A stretch of 64,000 bases of DNA from NCBI RefSeq assembly GCF_023195775.1, contig NZ_CP096205.1, positions 1,488,001-1,552,000 on the forward strand, written 5' to 3'. Numbering within the stretch: the stretch's first letter is position 1; each line of letters starts with the position of its first letter. The translations under genes were made by a program, and so were the position numbers. The DNA is from Flavobacterium azooxidireducens (GTDB taxonomy: Bacteria > Bacteroidota > Bacteroidia > Flavobacteriales > Flavobacteriaceae). Shown piece by piece: positions 8,339-17,002 of the stretch. Under the pieces are notes generated by a model that did not search any database, was not told where the DNA came from, and saw only the letters and a program-made list of their open reading frames with translations.

Positions 8339-8638
8339 CTAAGCCGCATCCGTATTCATCGGTTGAATACTATCCAATTCTGTTTTTTTAGCCATTTTTT
8401 CTTCTTCAATATCATAATCATCTTGTAAACCTAACCAAAACTTGGCAGTGGTACTAAAGTATTTTGATAATCGCAAGGCTGTATCTGCAGTAATTCTTCT
8501 GTTTCCTTTAATAATTTCGCTTATGCGAGTTTGAGGAATAAACGTTTCTTTTGATAAACGGTATGCTGATATTTCAAGTGGAACAAGAAATTCTTCTTTT
8601 AATATTTCACCGGGATGTATGTTTTTTAAAGTTGCCAT
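8339..8638 (-). CDS. higA: HigA-family antitoxin (XRE-type DNA-binding)
   Basis: The protein has 99 residues. It begins IHPGEILKEEFLVPLEISAYRL and continues into a helix-turn-helix (ISEIIKGNRRITADTALRLSKYF, residues 38-61) and the AKFWLGLQDDYDIEE block typical of HigA/VapI antitoxins. By family it neutralises the HigB nuclease and represses its own operon. It lies 11 bp downstream of higB on the same strand; toxin before antitoxin is the normal order for higBA. Confidence 0.9.
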   Translation of the reverse strand: MATLKNIHPGEILKEEFLVPLEISAYRLSKETFIPQTRISEIIKGNRRITADTALRLSKYFSTTAKFWLGLQDDYDIEEEKMAKKTELDSIQPMNTDAA

Positions 8639-8649
8639 AATTTCAATTT

Positions 8650-8931
8650 TTAATGATAATCTATAATTTCTACTTCTAAAGCATTGTCATTTTCCCACCT
8701 AAAAATTATTCGCCATTGTTTATTAATTCTGATACTATGAAATCCTTCAAGATTTCCGCTTAATTTTTCTAAATGGTTTGCAGGTGGAATCCTTAAATCA
8801 TTTATGTTTTGAGCATTATTAATCATTCTTAATTTTCTTCTGGCTACATTTTGAATGTCAGAAGGAAGTTTTCTGGATTGAATTCCGTTCCAAATTTTCT
8901 CCGTTTCTTTACATGTAAAACTTTTAATCAC
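8650..8931 (-). CDS. higB: HigB-family toxin (RelE-like mRNA interferase)
   Basis: At 93 residues it has the RelE/HigB fold signature: F.C.ET..I..G..SRKLP near the start, AR.KL..I..A in the middle, LRIPPANHLEKLSG, and the C-terminal SIRINKQWRIIFRWENDNALEVEIIDYH that carries the catalytic arginines. By family it cleaves mRNA on the ribosome. The start ATG is about 25 bp downstream of a good -7 box (8957-8964), and higA follows within 11 bp. Confidence 0.92.
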   Translation of the reverse strand: MIKSFTCKETEKIWNGIQSRKLPSDIQNVARRKLRMINNAQNINDLRIPPANHLEKLSGNLEGFHSIRINKQWRIIFRWENDNALEVEIIDYH

Positions 8932-8956
8932 AGAACTATAGATTATATACTAACGC

Positions 8957-8964
8957 CAAAGGTA
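8957..8964 (-). promoter_or_regulatory. Promoter -7 element of higBA
   Basis: On the minus strand this reads TACCTTTG, an exact TAnnTTTG match, 25 bp upstream of the higB start. HigA autorepression would be expected to act here, but no clear operator palindrome was identified. Confidence 0.55.
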
Positions 8965-8994
8965 AGTAATTTATTGTTGATAATAAAATTAAAA

Positions 8995-9678
8995 TCAATC
9001 TTTCAACCTCTCAAACTTCTCCTTAATCATTTCTTTTTCCTCAGGAAAAAAACCTTGAATGATTAAAAAGAACCCGAAAATCATTAGAATTACACTGATA
9101 ACGCGTTTAATTTTATAAATGATATAGGGTGTTAAACGGTTTTTGAGTTGTTTGGCTAAGATGATTTTTACCACATCGGTAATTAGATAAGTAATTATGA
9201 TAACGGTCATAAACAACACAATTCGGTCAGTTTCCATATTCATTTGCGGACCAAAGACGATGATGATTCCCACCCAAAAACCCAATACACCAATATTGAT
9301 GAAATTGAGCAAAAATCCTTTAAAAAAAAGCCCTAAATAATTGTTTTTCGGAATTGAATCGGCTAAAAACTCAGGGTTGAGGTTTTTCTTTTTTACTCTT
9401 TTTTCTCTGATAAAGGAAATTAAACCAAACACAAACATAATCACTCCACCAAAGATGAATAAACTCGGATCGTCTTTGAGTTTTTCCAGCAGTTGGTTGG
9501 TACTGAAATAAGCAATCAGAATAAAAACCAAATCGCCAAAAACAACACCAAAGTCAAATGTGATGGCAGCTTTAAAACCTTTGGTTATACTGGTTTCTAT
9601 CAGTACAAAAAACACAGGACCAATGGTGAAAGCCAAGAGAATTCCCCACGGAATGGCAGCTAAAATATCGTTAAGCAT
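8995..9678 (-). CDS. LysE/RhtB family exporter
   Basis: The protein has 227 residues and about six hydrophobic helices. The first helix shows the LysE-family signature (AIPWGILLAFTIGPVFFVLIETSI), followed by G...A...F..G...GD (residues 35-50). Family members export amino acids or related small molecules across the inner membrane; the substrate here is not inferable. Compared with typical LysE proteins it has a basic insert (EKRVKKKNL) in the cytosolic loop. It stands as a single gene between higBA and the DUF2807 gene. Confidence 0.82.
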   Translation of the reverse strand: MLNDILAAIPWGILLAFTIGPVFFVLIETSITKGFKAAITFDFGVVFGDLVFILIAYFSTNQLLEKLKDDPSLFIFGGVIMFVFGLISFIREKRVKKKNLNPEFLADSIPKNNYLGLFFKGFLLNFINIGVLGFWVGIIIVFGPQMNMETDRIVLFMTVIIITYLITDVVKIILAKQLKNRLTPYIIYKIKRVISVILMIFGFFLIIQGFFPEEKEMIKEKFERLKD

Positions 9679-9763
9679 TGAAAAAAGTTTCAGGTTTAAA
9701 GTTTCAAGTTACGAAACTTTCTAAATGCTAATTTAAAATTTAATATTCAAATTAACACATTTC

Positions 9764-10432
9764 TTAGTTCATTTCTTTAATTGAACCGCCTAAAACTGTT
9801 TTTTGATCAATTTGTTTTGGTTTTCCGTAGATGTAAATATAACCGCCGGCTCTCACTTTGGCATCCACATAATCGGTGGCATGAATACTGGCATTTCCGC
9901 CGGCATTAATACTTACTGTTGTTTGCTTGGAATTGAATTTATTAGCATTTAATTCGCCTCCGGAAGTAACTATAACCTCTTGATTTTGAGTAGTTCCGGT
10001 AATGTTTATTTTTCCGCCGGTTGATGCTTTACTATTACATTTTTCTACATCTAAAGCAATTTTAATTTCTGCTCCTTCTTTGGCATTCAAATCAAAATTG
10101 ACTGCTTTAATTGATTTTTCTGCAATTACATACGAACCTTCGCTGGCTTCAACACCTTCTAATTTTTTGTAATAAACGGTGGCTTCAATCACTTCTCCTT
10201 TTAATAATTTGGTCAGCGGCATGCGGATTTTTAAATCGCCATTGTTATTAATCACTTCCACTTCTGAAGCTCTTGAACCTTTGATTTCAACTTTATTTTC
10301 ATTGGATGGAATGAGTTGAGCTGAAATTCTGTCAAATATTTTTACCGTTGTAAAATCGCCCGGACTTTTGGTTACGGTTTGAGCAAAAAGGGGAGAAGTG
10401 GTTAAAATGAAAAGGAAGATGATTTTTTTCAT
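9764..10432 (-). CDS. DUF2807 (GIN-domain) exported protein
   Basis: The protein has 222 residues, starting at the signal peptide MKKIIFLFILTTSPLFAQ. An upstream in-frame start at 10465 would add 11 residues before the signal peptide and is not preferred. After residue 20 the sequence is a right-handed beta-solenoid-like head: RISAQLIPSNENKVEIKGS, then repeated G...I...A.AGG.I.I turns, ending with GG.I.IYGKP. This is the pattern of DUF2807/GIN-domain putative auto-transporter adhesin-like proteins of Bacteroidetes. It is expected in the periplasm or outer membrane. Its function is unknown. Confidence 0.85.
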   Translation of the reverse strand: MKKIIFLFILTTSPLFAQTVTKSPGDFTTVKIFDRISAQLIPSNENKVEIKGSRASEVEVINNNGDLKIRMPLTKLLKGEVIEATVYYKKLEGVEASEGSYVIAEKSIKAVNFDLNAKEGAEIKIALDVEKCNSKASTGGKINITGTTQNQEVIVTSGGELNANKFNSKQTTVSINAGGNASIHATDYVDAKVRAGGYIYIYGKPKQIDQKTVLGGSIKEMN

Positions 10433-10485
10433 GATGTGATGATTTTGATGATTGATTAGCTTCAAAAATGAAACCTTTTATAAAT

Positions 10486-10737
10486 TTATAAGGTTAACCA
10501 AATAGTAAAAATAATAACTAATGATAAACCTATAATATTAACTTTAATTCTATTCTTAATAAACTTTTTTAATAAAAAATCAATAAATAAACCGATAAAT
10601 CCCAAAATTGATGATCCTAAAAATGCTATAATTTTATACCCAGAAAGACCTTCTTCAGTAATATAAAAAAATATTAAAATTAGAAACCATAAAATTGAAA
10701 ATACAGTCAGTACAGTCAAATTTTTAAATAAATTCAT
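10486..10737 (-). CDS. Small three-helix membrane protein, unknown function
   Basis: The protein has 83 residues with three hydrophobic stretches (about 8-26, 34-54 and 64-82) and a basic loop FLLKKFIKNRIK between the second and third, so it is an inner-membrane protein. No family was recognised. It lies 53 bp upstream of the DUF2807 gene on the same strand and could be co-transcribed with it. Confidence 0.6.
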   Translation of the reverse strand: MNLFKNLTVLTVFSILWFLILIFFYITEEGLSGYKIIAFLGSSILGFIGLFIDFLLKKFIKNRIKVNIIGLSLVIIFTIWLTL

Positions 10738-10795
10738 ATAAATAAATTAAAAATCTTGCAGGAAAACTGATTACTAAAAACTGCCAACTGACCAC

Positions 10796-12973
10796 TTACT
10801 CTTTTCTTCTAATAAAATGAAAATCCAATTGTTTTTTAACCAAATCGGCATTTTTTACTTTAACGTAAACTTCGTCGCCTAATTGTATAATTTTTTTAGA
10901 AACTTCACCTACTAACGCATATTGTTTTTCATCAAACACATAATAATCATCTTTAATTTCACGGATTCGTACCATTCCTTCGCATTTATTTTCGATGATT
11001 TCTACATAAATTCCCCATTCGGTTACACCGGAAATAACACCTAAAAATTCTTGATCTTTATGATCTTGCATGTATTTTACTTGCATGTATTTGATGCTGT
11101 CTCGTTCCGCTTTAGCAGCTAAATTTTCCATATCAGACGAGTGAGCACTTTTTTCTTCATACAATTCTGCCGAAACCGATTTTCCTCCATCCAAATAATA
11201 TTGCAACAAACGATGTACCATCACATCCGGATAACGACGAATTGGTGATGTGAAATGCGAATAATAATCAAAGGCTAATCCGTAATGACCAATGTTTTCA
11301 GTAGAATAGACCGCTTTACTCATACTTCGTATAGTCAATGTATCGACTAAATTTTGCTCTTTTTTTCCAACTACATCATTCAATAACGTATTCAATGATT
11401 TAGAAATATCTTGTTTCGATTTGAAATTAATTTTATAACCAAACTTCGAAATCACCGTTTGTAAATTGATTAATTTATCTTCATTCGGTTCATCGTGAAT
11501 TCTGTAAACAAAGGTTTTCTTTTGTTTTCCGATAAATTCGGCCACTTTTCTATTGGCCAACAACATAAATTCTTCAATTAAATGATTGGCATCTTTTGAT
11601 ATTTTAAAGAAAACACCAACCGGTTCTGCTTTTTCATTCAAATTGAATTTTACTTCCACTTTATCAAACGAAATCGCTCCGTTTGCCATTCGTTTCTGAC
11701 GAAGAATTTTAGCTAATTCATCTAATTTCAATGTTGCTTCAACAATATTTTGAGGTGTTTTATAATCATTTCCGGTTAATGAAATTTCGGCCGGAATGAT
11801 ATCTTTTTTGGTTTCGATGATGTGCTGAGCTTCCTCATATGAAAAACGCTGATCAGAATAAATCATGGTTCTTCCAAACCATTGATTGATTACTTCTGCT
11901 TTGGGAGAAACTTCAAAAACGGCAGAGAAGGTAAATTTATCCTCGTGTGGATTCAGAGAACACGCGTCGTTACTTAAAACCTCCGGAAGCATCGGAACAA
12001 CACGATCTACTAAATAAACCGATGTGGCTCGTTTATATGCTTCATCATCCAAAATCGTTCCTTCTTGCAAATAGTGGGAAACATCGGCAATGTGAATGCC
12101 AATTTCATAATTTCCATTGTCTAATTTTTCAAACGATAATGCATCATCAAAATCTTTCGCATCTTTCGGGTCAATCGTAAACGTTAATGCTTTTCGCATA
12201 TCGCGACGTTTGGCAATTTCTTTTTCGGTTACGGAAGTATCAATTTTGTTTGCAAAAGCTTCTACTTCAATCGGGAAATCATACGGTAAACCATATTCTG
12301 CTAAAATTCCGTGAATTTCTGTATTGTGTTCACCAGGTTTTCCTAACACTTTGATGACTGATCCAAACGGACTATCGGCTTTAACCGGCCAATCCTCCAT
12401 TTTTACTAAAACTACATCACCGTGTTCGGCATCGCCAATTTTATTTTTTGGGATGAAAATATCGGTGTACATTTTAGCATTGGCAGTTGTTACAAACGCA
12501 AAATTCTTTTGAATGTCAATCACACCTACAAATTCAGTTTTGGCACGTTCTAAAATTTCTAACACTTCAGCTTCGGGTCGGCGAGAGCTTCTTCGGTTGT
12601 AGATGTAGGCTTTTACTTTATCGTTATCTAATGCGTGATTTAAATTGATAAACGGAATGAACACATCTTCTTCCAATTCATCACAAATAAAATAGCCTGT
12701 TTTTCGGGAAGTCATATCAACGGTTCCTTCGTAATATTCGGCTTTGGAAACCATTTGGTATTTGCCAACTTCTACTTCGTGAATTTTATCTTGAGCTTTT
12801 AAAATTTTTAAATCTCTAATAATTTCGTTTCTGCTTTTAGTATCATCTAATTCTAAAATAACAGCTATCTGTTTGTATGTGAATGATTTATTGGTTTCTT
12901 TTGACAGAATTTTAAATATCTGTGCGGTAAAATCTTTATTTTTTTTACCTAATTTTCTGGGTTTCTTACTCAT
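10796..12973 (-). CDS. rnr: Ribonuclease R
   Basis: The protein has 725 residues. It has an N-terminal winged-helix region (1-65), cold-shock-like OB folds (70-220), a long RNB catalytic domain with TIDPKDAKDFDDALS carrying the metal-binding aspartates (about residues 266-280) and CSLNPHEDKFTFSA, and a C-terminal S1 domain (about 645-720, starting FLGVISGVTEWGIYVEI). RNase R is a processive 3'-5' exoribonuclease able to degrade structured RNA in the cytoplasm. The basic tail of enterobacterial RNase R is short here, as in other Bacteroidetes. The length and all domains are intact. Confidence 0.97.
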   Translation of the reverse strand: MSKKPRKLGKKNKDFTAQIFKILSKETNKSFTYKQIAVILELDDTKSRNEIIRDLKILKAQDKIHEVEVGKYQMVSKAEYYEGTVDMTSRKTGYFICDELEEDVFIPFINLNHALDNDKVKAYIYNRRSSRRPEAEVLEILERAKTEFVGVIDIQKNFAFVTTANAKMYTDIFIPKNKIGDAEHGDVVLVKMEDWPVKADSPFGSVIKVLGKPGEHNTEIHGILAEYGLPYDFPIEVEAFANKIDTSVTEKEIAKRRDMRKALTFTIDPKDAKDFDDALSFEKLDNGNYEIGIHIADVSHYLQEGTILDDEAYKRATSVYLVDRVVPMLPEVLSNDACSLNPHEDKFTFSAVFEVSPKAEVINQWFGRTMIYSDQRFSYEEAQHIIETKKDIIPAEISLTGNDYKTPQNIVEATLKLDELAKILRQKRMANGAISFDKVEVKFNLNEKAEPVGVFFKISKDANHLIEEFMLLANRKVAEFIGKQKKTFVYRIHDEPNEDKLINLQTVISKFGYKINFKSKQDISKSLNTLLNDVVGKKEQNLVDTLTIRSMSKAVYSTENIGHYGLAFDYYSHFTSPIRRYPDVMVHRLLQYYLDGGKSVSAELYEEKSAHSSDMENLAAKAERDSIKYMQVKYMQDHKDQEFLGVISGVTEWGIYVEIIENKCEGMVRIREIKDDYYVFDEKQYALVGEVSKKIIQLGDEVYVKVKNADLVKKQLDFHFIRRKE

Positions 12974-13106
12974 AATTCTTTTCTAATAAAGGTGAAAATT
13001 ACGAATAAGATGGGAGAAAATGGAATTTAGAAAGTAGATTTATTGAAAATATAACAAAACAGGTTCTCTTTAAAAACAACCTTTTACCAGTAAATATGAA
13101 ATATAA

Positions 13107-14573
13107 TTAATTTATAACTAATGTTTTTGTTGCTTTACCTTGATTAGTTGTTAGTTCTAAATAATAACTTCCTTTTGCTAATTCTGATGTATTAATAACT
13201 TCATTTACACTAGTTTTTACTACTTGTCCTAGAGAATTATAAATTGTTACTTTTTCTATTTGTAAATCATTTTCTATTAAAATGGTTACATTTTCTTTAG
13301 AAGGATTTGGATAGATTAAAAAAATATTTTGTACAAAAGTATCGTTGGATAAAAGATTTGTTATGTTAAACACCCGTACATGACCGGCATTAGCACCATT
13401 TCCATCATTTAAATAAGCTCCAACTGCCAGTACATCACCATCATTTGATAAACTTATTGCAAAACCACTTTGATCATTAGCTGCTTCACCATTTATATCT
13501 AGGCCTTTTTTAGTCCAAACACCGGATATATTTTTATAGATACGTACATGACCGGAACTAAAACCATTTCCATTATTAAAAGGAGCTCCAATAACTACAG
13601 TAGTACCGTCTCCTGATAAACTTACACTTCTGCCACTTTGATCATTTACTGCTTCACCATTGATATCTGAGCCTATTTGGTTCCAAATTCCCGATATATT
13701 TTCATAAATTCGTACATGACCGGAATTAGAACCATTTCCATCATTATTTGGAGCTCCAATAGCTATAATATTACCATCACTTGATAAACTTACACTAATA
13801 CCGCTGTAATCTCCCGCTGCTTCACCATTAATATTTGATCCAATTTGTGTCCAAACTCCGGATATATTTTCATAAACTTTAACTTGGCCGGAATCAATAC
13901 CATTTTCATCATTACCATATGCACCAACTGCTACTATAGTTCCATCGGACGATAAACTCACATTATAACCACTATAATCAAAAGCAGCTTCACCATCAAT
14001 ATCTGAACCTATTTGCGTCCAAACTCCGGATATATTTTCATAGATTCGAACATGACCAGAGTTAGAACCATTTCCGTGGTTACCGGAAGCTCCAATAGCA
14101 ACAACATTTCCGTCAGATGATAAACTTACACTCCTACCACTAAAATTAACAGCAGCTTCACCGTTAATATTTGAACCTATTTGATTCCAAACACCAAAAT
14201 TATTTTCATAAATTCGTACGTGACCGGAATTAGAACCATTTCCATCATTATTAAGTGCTCCAATAGCCACAATTTTTCCATCACTTGATAAACTTACACT
14301 ATTACCAGAAAAATCACCAATTCCTTCTCCATCTATATCTGAGCCTATTTGTGTCCAAACTTCTGATATATTTTCATAAATTCGAACATGACCGGAATTA
14401 GATCCACTTCCGTTATTATTTGGAGCTCCAATTGCTAATATGTTTCCATCTAATGATAAGCTCACACTGGCACCACTGTAATCACCCGCTGCTTCTCCAT
14501 CTATATCTGCACCTATTTGAGTTTGTGCTAAACTGAATAACGGAAATAAGAGTAAAGTAAAAAAAATTTTCAT
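13107..14573 (-). CDS. T9SS-secreted seven-repeat (probable beta-propeller) protein
   Basis: The protein has 488 residues: a signal peptide (1-16), seven 56-residue repeats (about 18-412) and a C-terminal type A sorting domain starting IYPNPSKENV and ending ATKTLVIN. Each repeat reads roughly Q-I-G-S-D-I-D-G-E-A...SG.SVSLS.DG...AIGA..NDGNG.NSGHVRIYEN..GVW. The DG..A.GA and SGHV.IY elements resemble FG-GAP/integrin-type blades, and seven copies fit a seven-bladed propeller. The repeats are also similar at DNA level (168-bp period). It is expected to be secreted or surface-attached; the ligand is unknown. Confidence 0.85.
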   Translation of the reverse strand: MKIFFTLLLFPLFSLAQTQIGADIDGEAAGDYSGASVSLSLDGNILAIGAPNNNGSGSNSGHVRIYENISEVWTQIGSDIDGEGIGDFSGNSVSLSSDGKIVAIGALNNDGNGSNSGHVRIYENNFGVWNQIGSNINGEAAVNFSGRSVSLSSDGNVVAIGASGNHGNGSNSGHVRIYENISGVWTQIGSDIDGEAAFDYSGYNVSLSSDGTIVAVGAYGNDENGIDSGQVKVYENISGVWTQIGSNINGEAAGDYSGISVSLSSDGNIIAIGAPNNDGNGSNSGHVRIYENISGIWNQIGSDINGEAVNDQSGRSVSLSGDGTTVVIGAPFNNGNGFSSGHVRIYKNISGVWTKKGLDINGEAANDQSGFAISLSNDGDVLAVGAYLNDGNGANAGHVRVFNITNLLSNDTFVQNIFLIYPNPSKENVTILIENDLQIEKVTIYNSLGQVVKTSVNEVINTSELAKGSYYLELTTNQGKATKTLVIN

Positions 14574-14705
14574 ATTATATTTTTTTTTATTGAGTGTAAT
14601 ATAATGTTTTTATCTATGATAAACTAATTAAAAAAAATATTTATAAACTTGTATTTCTTTGTAAATCAAAATATAAGTTAATATATCTTTATGAAAATTT
14701 AAATA

Positions 14706-14942
14706 ATGAAAGACTTTATTACTGTTGCGGTTTTTAATTTACCAAGTGAAATTGCTGTGTTAAAATCGATTTTAGAAAACGAAGGAATTCACTACTTTTT
14801 TGAAAATGAAACAATTGTTTCGATTGATCCATTTGCGAGTATTGCTTATGGCGGAATTAAATTAAAAGTGCATCGAAATGATGTGGAAGTTGTGAGAGGA
14901 ATTTTGGATAATTTAGATAGTCATTTGCGGATTGTAGAATAG
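14706..14942 (+). CDS. DUF2007 domain protein (putative signal-transducing protein)
   Basis: The protein has 78 residues: TVAVFNLPSEIAVLKSILENEGI at the start and IAYGGIKLKVHRNDVEVVRGIL at the end, the compact beta-alpha-beta pattern of DUF2007 (two-strand ferredoxin-like) proteins. It is cytoplasmic, without signal peptide or membrane helix. Its role is unknown. It is the last gene before a gene-free kilobase. Confidence 0.75.
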   Translation: MKDFITVAVFNLPSEIAVLKSILENEGIHYFFENETIVSIDPFASIAYGGIKLKVHRNDVEVVRGILDNLDSHLRIVE

Positions 14943-15240
14943 TTATTTCTCACAGAAAGCACGAAAAACACAAAATTCTCTTTTTTATTATCAAAGAACA
15001 CAGATTTAAAAAATTTAAGAAATCTATATAATAGATGGAACGCGGATGAAACGGATTAGCTTCGCTAAACGCAGATTTAAACGGATTTCCTAACTAGAAG
15101 TAAAAAGGTATTTAAAATTAAAAAGAATACACAACTTGAAACCTTAAACTTGAAACTTCTTCCATCTCCCAACTTCCCGCTTCCATCCAAAACTTAAATA
15201 GTTTTCAACATTTATTAAATACAACAAAAAGAAAAATTAA
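14943..15240. repeat. Gene-free stretch with dispersed short repeats
   Basis: No coding potential was seen. It contains fragments common between flavobacterial genes: CACAGATTTAAA and AACGCGGATGAAACGGATTA followed by GCTTCGCTAAACGC (15037-15083), and ACTTGAAACCTTAAACTTGA (15133 on) with a CTTCCATCTCCCAACTTCCC stretch. Confidence 0.5.
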
Positions 15241-15289
15241 ATTAATTTAAAATTTATGATGGTTATTATAGCGTGTTCATTTGTACAAT

Positions 15290-15720
15290 AACTTTATCTA
15301 TTAAACTTGATTTTAAAAGTTGTCGTAAGTTATACAGACTTGTTAACAGGGTTACAAAAAGATAAAATCCTCAAAATGAAGAAAATTTTAGTTTTTATTA
15401 ACAGTTGTTAACATTCAATTTTTGATCTAAATTATTAATAAGTTTGTTGTGAAAAACTGTTGAAAACCGACTTTAAAAAGTTGATAATTTTAAAGTAAAA
15501 AATCAAAACAAAAGTTGATTTATTCATTTCAATTTTTGATTAGAAAAAATTTCCATACTTCTTCAAAATACTTCTAAAATTCTATCTGAATTTATCAACA
15601 ATCTGTGTTAATTTAATGTTACCTCATTATCAAGCGATTATGAAATACTGTTAACAATGGAAAGATTTAACGTTTAGTTTATTATAAAGATAAGATTATC
15701 AAAGGTTTAGTGGAAAGTTG
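15290..15720. other. AT-rich gene-free region with repeated TTAACA-type 9-mers (origin-like candidate)
   Basis: Within about 320 bp there are TTGTTAACA at 15340-15348 and 15405-15413, TTATTAACA at 15395-15403, TTATCAACA at 15592-15600 and CTGTTAACA at 15648-15656, plus CTGTTGAAAA near 15457. TTATCAACA differs from the DnaA-box consensus TTATCCACA by one base, and the others are further variants. The surroundings are very AT-rich. Genes to the immediate left (7.7-14.6 kb) are on the minus strand and most genes to the right are on the plus strand. This combination fits a replication origin but does not prove it; it could also be a nucleoid-protein or regulatory region. Confidence 0.3.
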
Positions 15721-15746
15721 ATTAAAAAGGGTTTCTTGAGTTTTTT

Positions 15747-15803
15747 GTCATTCCGACGAAGGAGGAATCTCAAATCGAAACTTACTGAGATTCCTCCTTC
15801 GTC
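15747..15803. repeat. Dispersed palindromic repeat, split by the IS110 element
   Basis: The left arm (15747-15772) begins GTCATTCCGACG and ends GGAATCTCA. After a 13-bp spacer the right arm TGAGATTCCTCCTTCGTC (15786-15803) is its reverse complement for 18 bp and then stops. The missing last eight bases (GGAATGAC expected) are found as GAAATGAC at 17008-17015, on the other side of the insertion sequence. Confidence 0.85.
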
Positions 15804-15982
15804 CTTTAGATTTGTTTCTTAGAAAAAATCAATAAATTTATGATTGAGAAAGGAAGCAAAAGTACACTATTCCTTCGTCAGAGTTAATTACTCATATCCT
15901 GATTAAGACTTTTGCCTCCCTTTTTCATCAAAGACTCAAATAGAAATTAGGGAACCAGACCCATTATTAAGGAGTTGAGCTT
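15804..15982 (+). ncRNA. Candidate IS110 bridge RNA (left end)
   Basis: The left end can fold into a small AT hairpin (15828-15846), then a long stem pairing GGAAGCAAAAGT (15852-15863) with ACTTTTGCCTCC (15908-15919), with one mismatch. The loop it encloses contains TCCTTCGTC (15871-15879), identical to the nine bases of target DNA left of the insertion (15795-15803). A second loop, closed by CTCAA (15935-15939) and TTGAG (15975-15979), contains ATAGAAAT (15940-15947), identical to the element's own right end (16999-17006), and AAGGA (15969-15973), complementary to the left junction TCCTT (15802-15806). These are the places expected for left-target, left-donor and right-donor guides in IS110 bridge RNAs. 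A right-target guide was not convincingly found. Confidence 0.62.
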
Positions 15983-17002
15983 ATGATGAATTTCTCAAAT
16001 CACTTGTTTAACGTTAAAAGCAAAGTTATGAAAAACATTATTATTGGCATTGACATCAGTAAGAAGACTTTAGACATTTGTATTAAAGATGAGAAAGTTT
16101 CCTACTTTACTATTGAAAACAAAGTACAGAACATTAAGCGTTTTTTCAAAATGTATTCTACTAACTTTCCTATTGTAGCAATGGAAAACACAGGTAAATA
16201 TAATTGGAATTTGTTGCAGGTCTTGGAATCTCACAACTTTAAAGTTTATATCATATCACCCTTACACTTAAAGAAGAGTATGGGCCTTACAAGAGGAAAA
16301 AATGACAAGGTTGATGCACTTCGAATTTGTAATTTTATCGAGAAGAACCATCAAGAAATTACACAATGGAAACCTTCATCCTTGACAATCAGAAAAATTA
16401 AAGTACTGCTTACAGAAAGAGCAGCAAGAATAAAAATGAGAAAACAATTGACGAGCCAGCAGGATGACTACAAACTGATGAAAGGAATTAATATGGACAA
16501 GGAATTGCTGAAATTAAATTTGCAACTTGTTAAGAGTATTGATATTCAAATTAAAAACATAGAAAAAAGTATAGAAGAAGTTATCTCTAGTGAATCAGAA
16601 TTAAAAAATAATTATCAATTGATGAAATCTGTTCCTGGTGTAGGCAAAGTACTCTCTTGGATTATTTTGGCAAAAACGGAAGGGTTTACAACTATAACAG
16701 ATCCAAGGAAAATGGCATGTTATAGCGGAGTTGTTCCTTTTGATTTTCAGTCAGGCACATCAATAAAGCGAAGACCCGGAGTGTCAAGGCTTGCTGATAA
16801 AACAGTTAAAAGAGTCTTGCATCTAGGAGCGATGAGTGCTATTAGGAATGATAATGACTTAAGAAATTATTATCTTCGAAAAGTAGAAGAAGGTAAAAAT
16901 AAAATGAGCGTTATAAATGCAGTTAGAAACAAAATAATACATAGGGTTTTTGCAGTAATTAAAAACCAAATTCCTTATCAAAAAAATTTGGTTTTATCAT
17001 AG
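15983..17002 (+). CDS. IS110-family DEDD transposase (recombinase)
   Basis: The protein has 339 residues. The N-terminal RuvC-like domain carries the DEDD set: D24 in IIGIDISKK, E68 in VAMENTGKY, and D108 and D111 in RGKNDKVDALRI. A coiled helical linker follows (about 150-205). The C-terminal Transposase_20 domain (about 210-300) has SVPGVGK and CYSGVVPFDFQSGTS, with the likely catalytic serine at 257. The start at 15983 is supported by an AAGGAG Shine-Dalgarno 8 bp upstream, unusual for this genome; ATG 16028 is an alternative. The frame is intact, so the element may be active. By family it recombines DNA guided by an element-encoded bridge RNA. Confidence 0.93.
   Translation: MMNFSNHLFNVKSKVMKNIIIGIDISKKTLDICIKDEKVSYFTIENKVQNIKRFFKMYSTNFPIVAMENTGKYNWNLLQVLESHNFKVYIISPLHLKKSMGLTRGKNDKVDALRICNFIEKNHQEITQWKPSSLTIRKIKVLLTERAARIKMRKQLTSQQDDYKLMKGINMDKELLKLNLQLVKSIDIQIKNIEKSIEEVISSESELKNNYQLMKSVPGVGKVLSWIILAKTEGFTTITDPRKMACYSGVVPFDFQSGTSIKRRPGVSRLADKTVKRVLHLGAMSAIRNDNDLRNYYLRKVEEGKNKMSVINAVRNKIIHRVFAVIKNQIPYQKNLVLS

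Noticed and set aside
7011..8964. Complete integrative element at tRNA-Cys
   Set aside because: There is no integrase, excisionase or phage gene; the relics stop at 7565 and have no distal attachment copy near higBA. A decayed site remains possible and is reported as a finding.
8851..9066. Plus-strand frame overlapping higB and the LysE gene end
   Set aside because: It crosses two well-supported minus-strand genes and the higBA promoter, and the encoded sequence is not protein-like.
11947..12512. Plus-strand frames of 62-77 codons across rnr
   Set aside because: They are shadows of the conserved RNase R reading frame, with no recognisable features.
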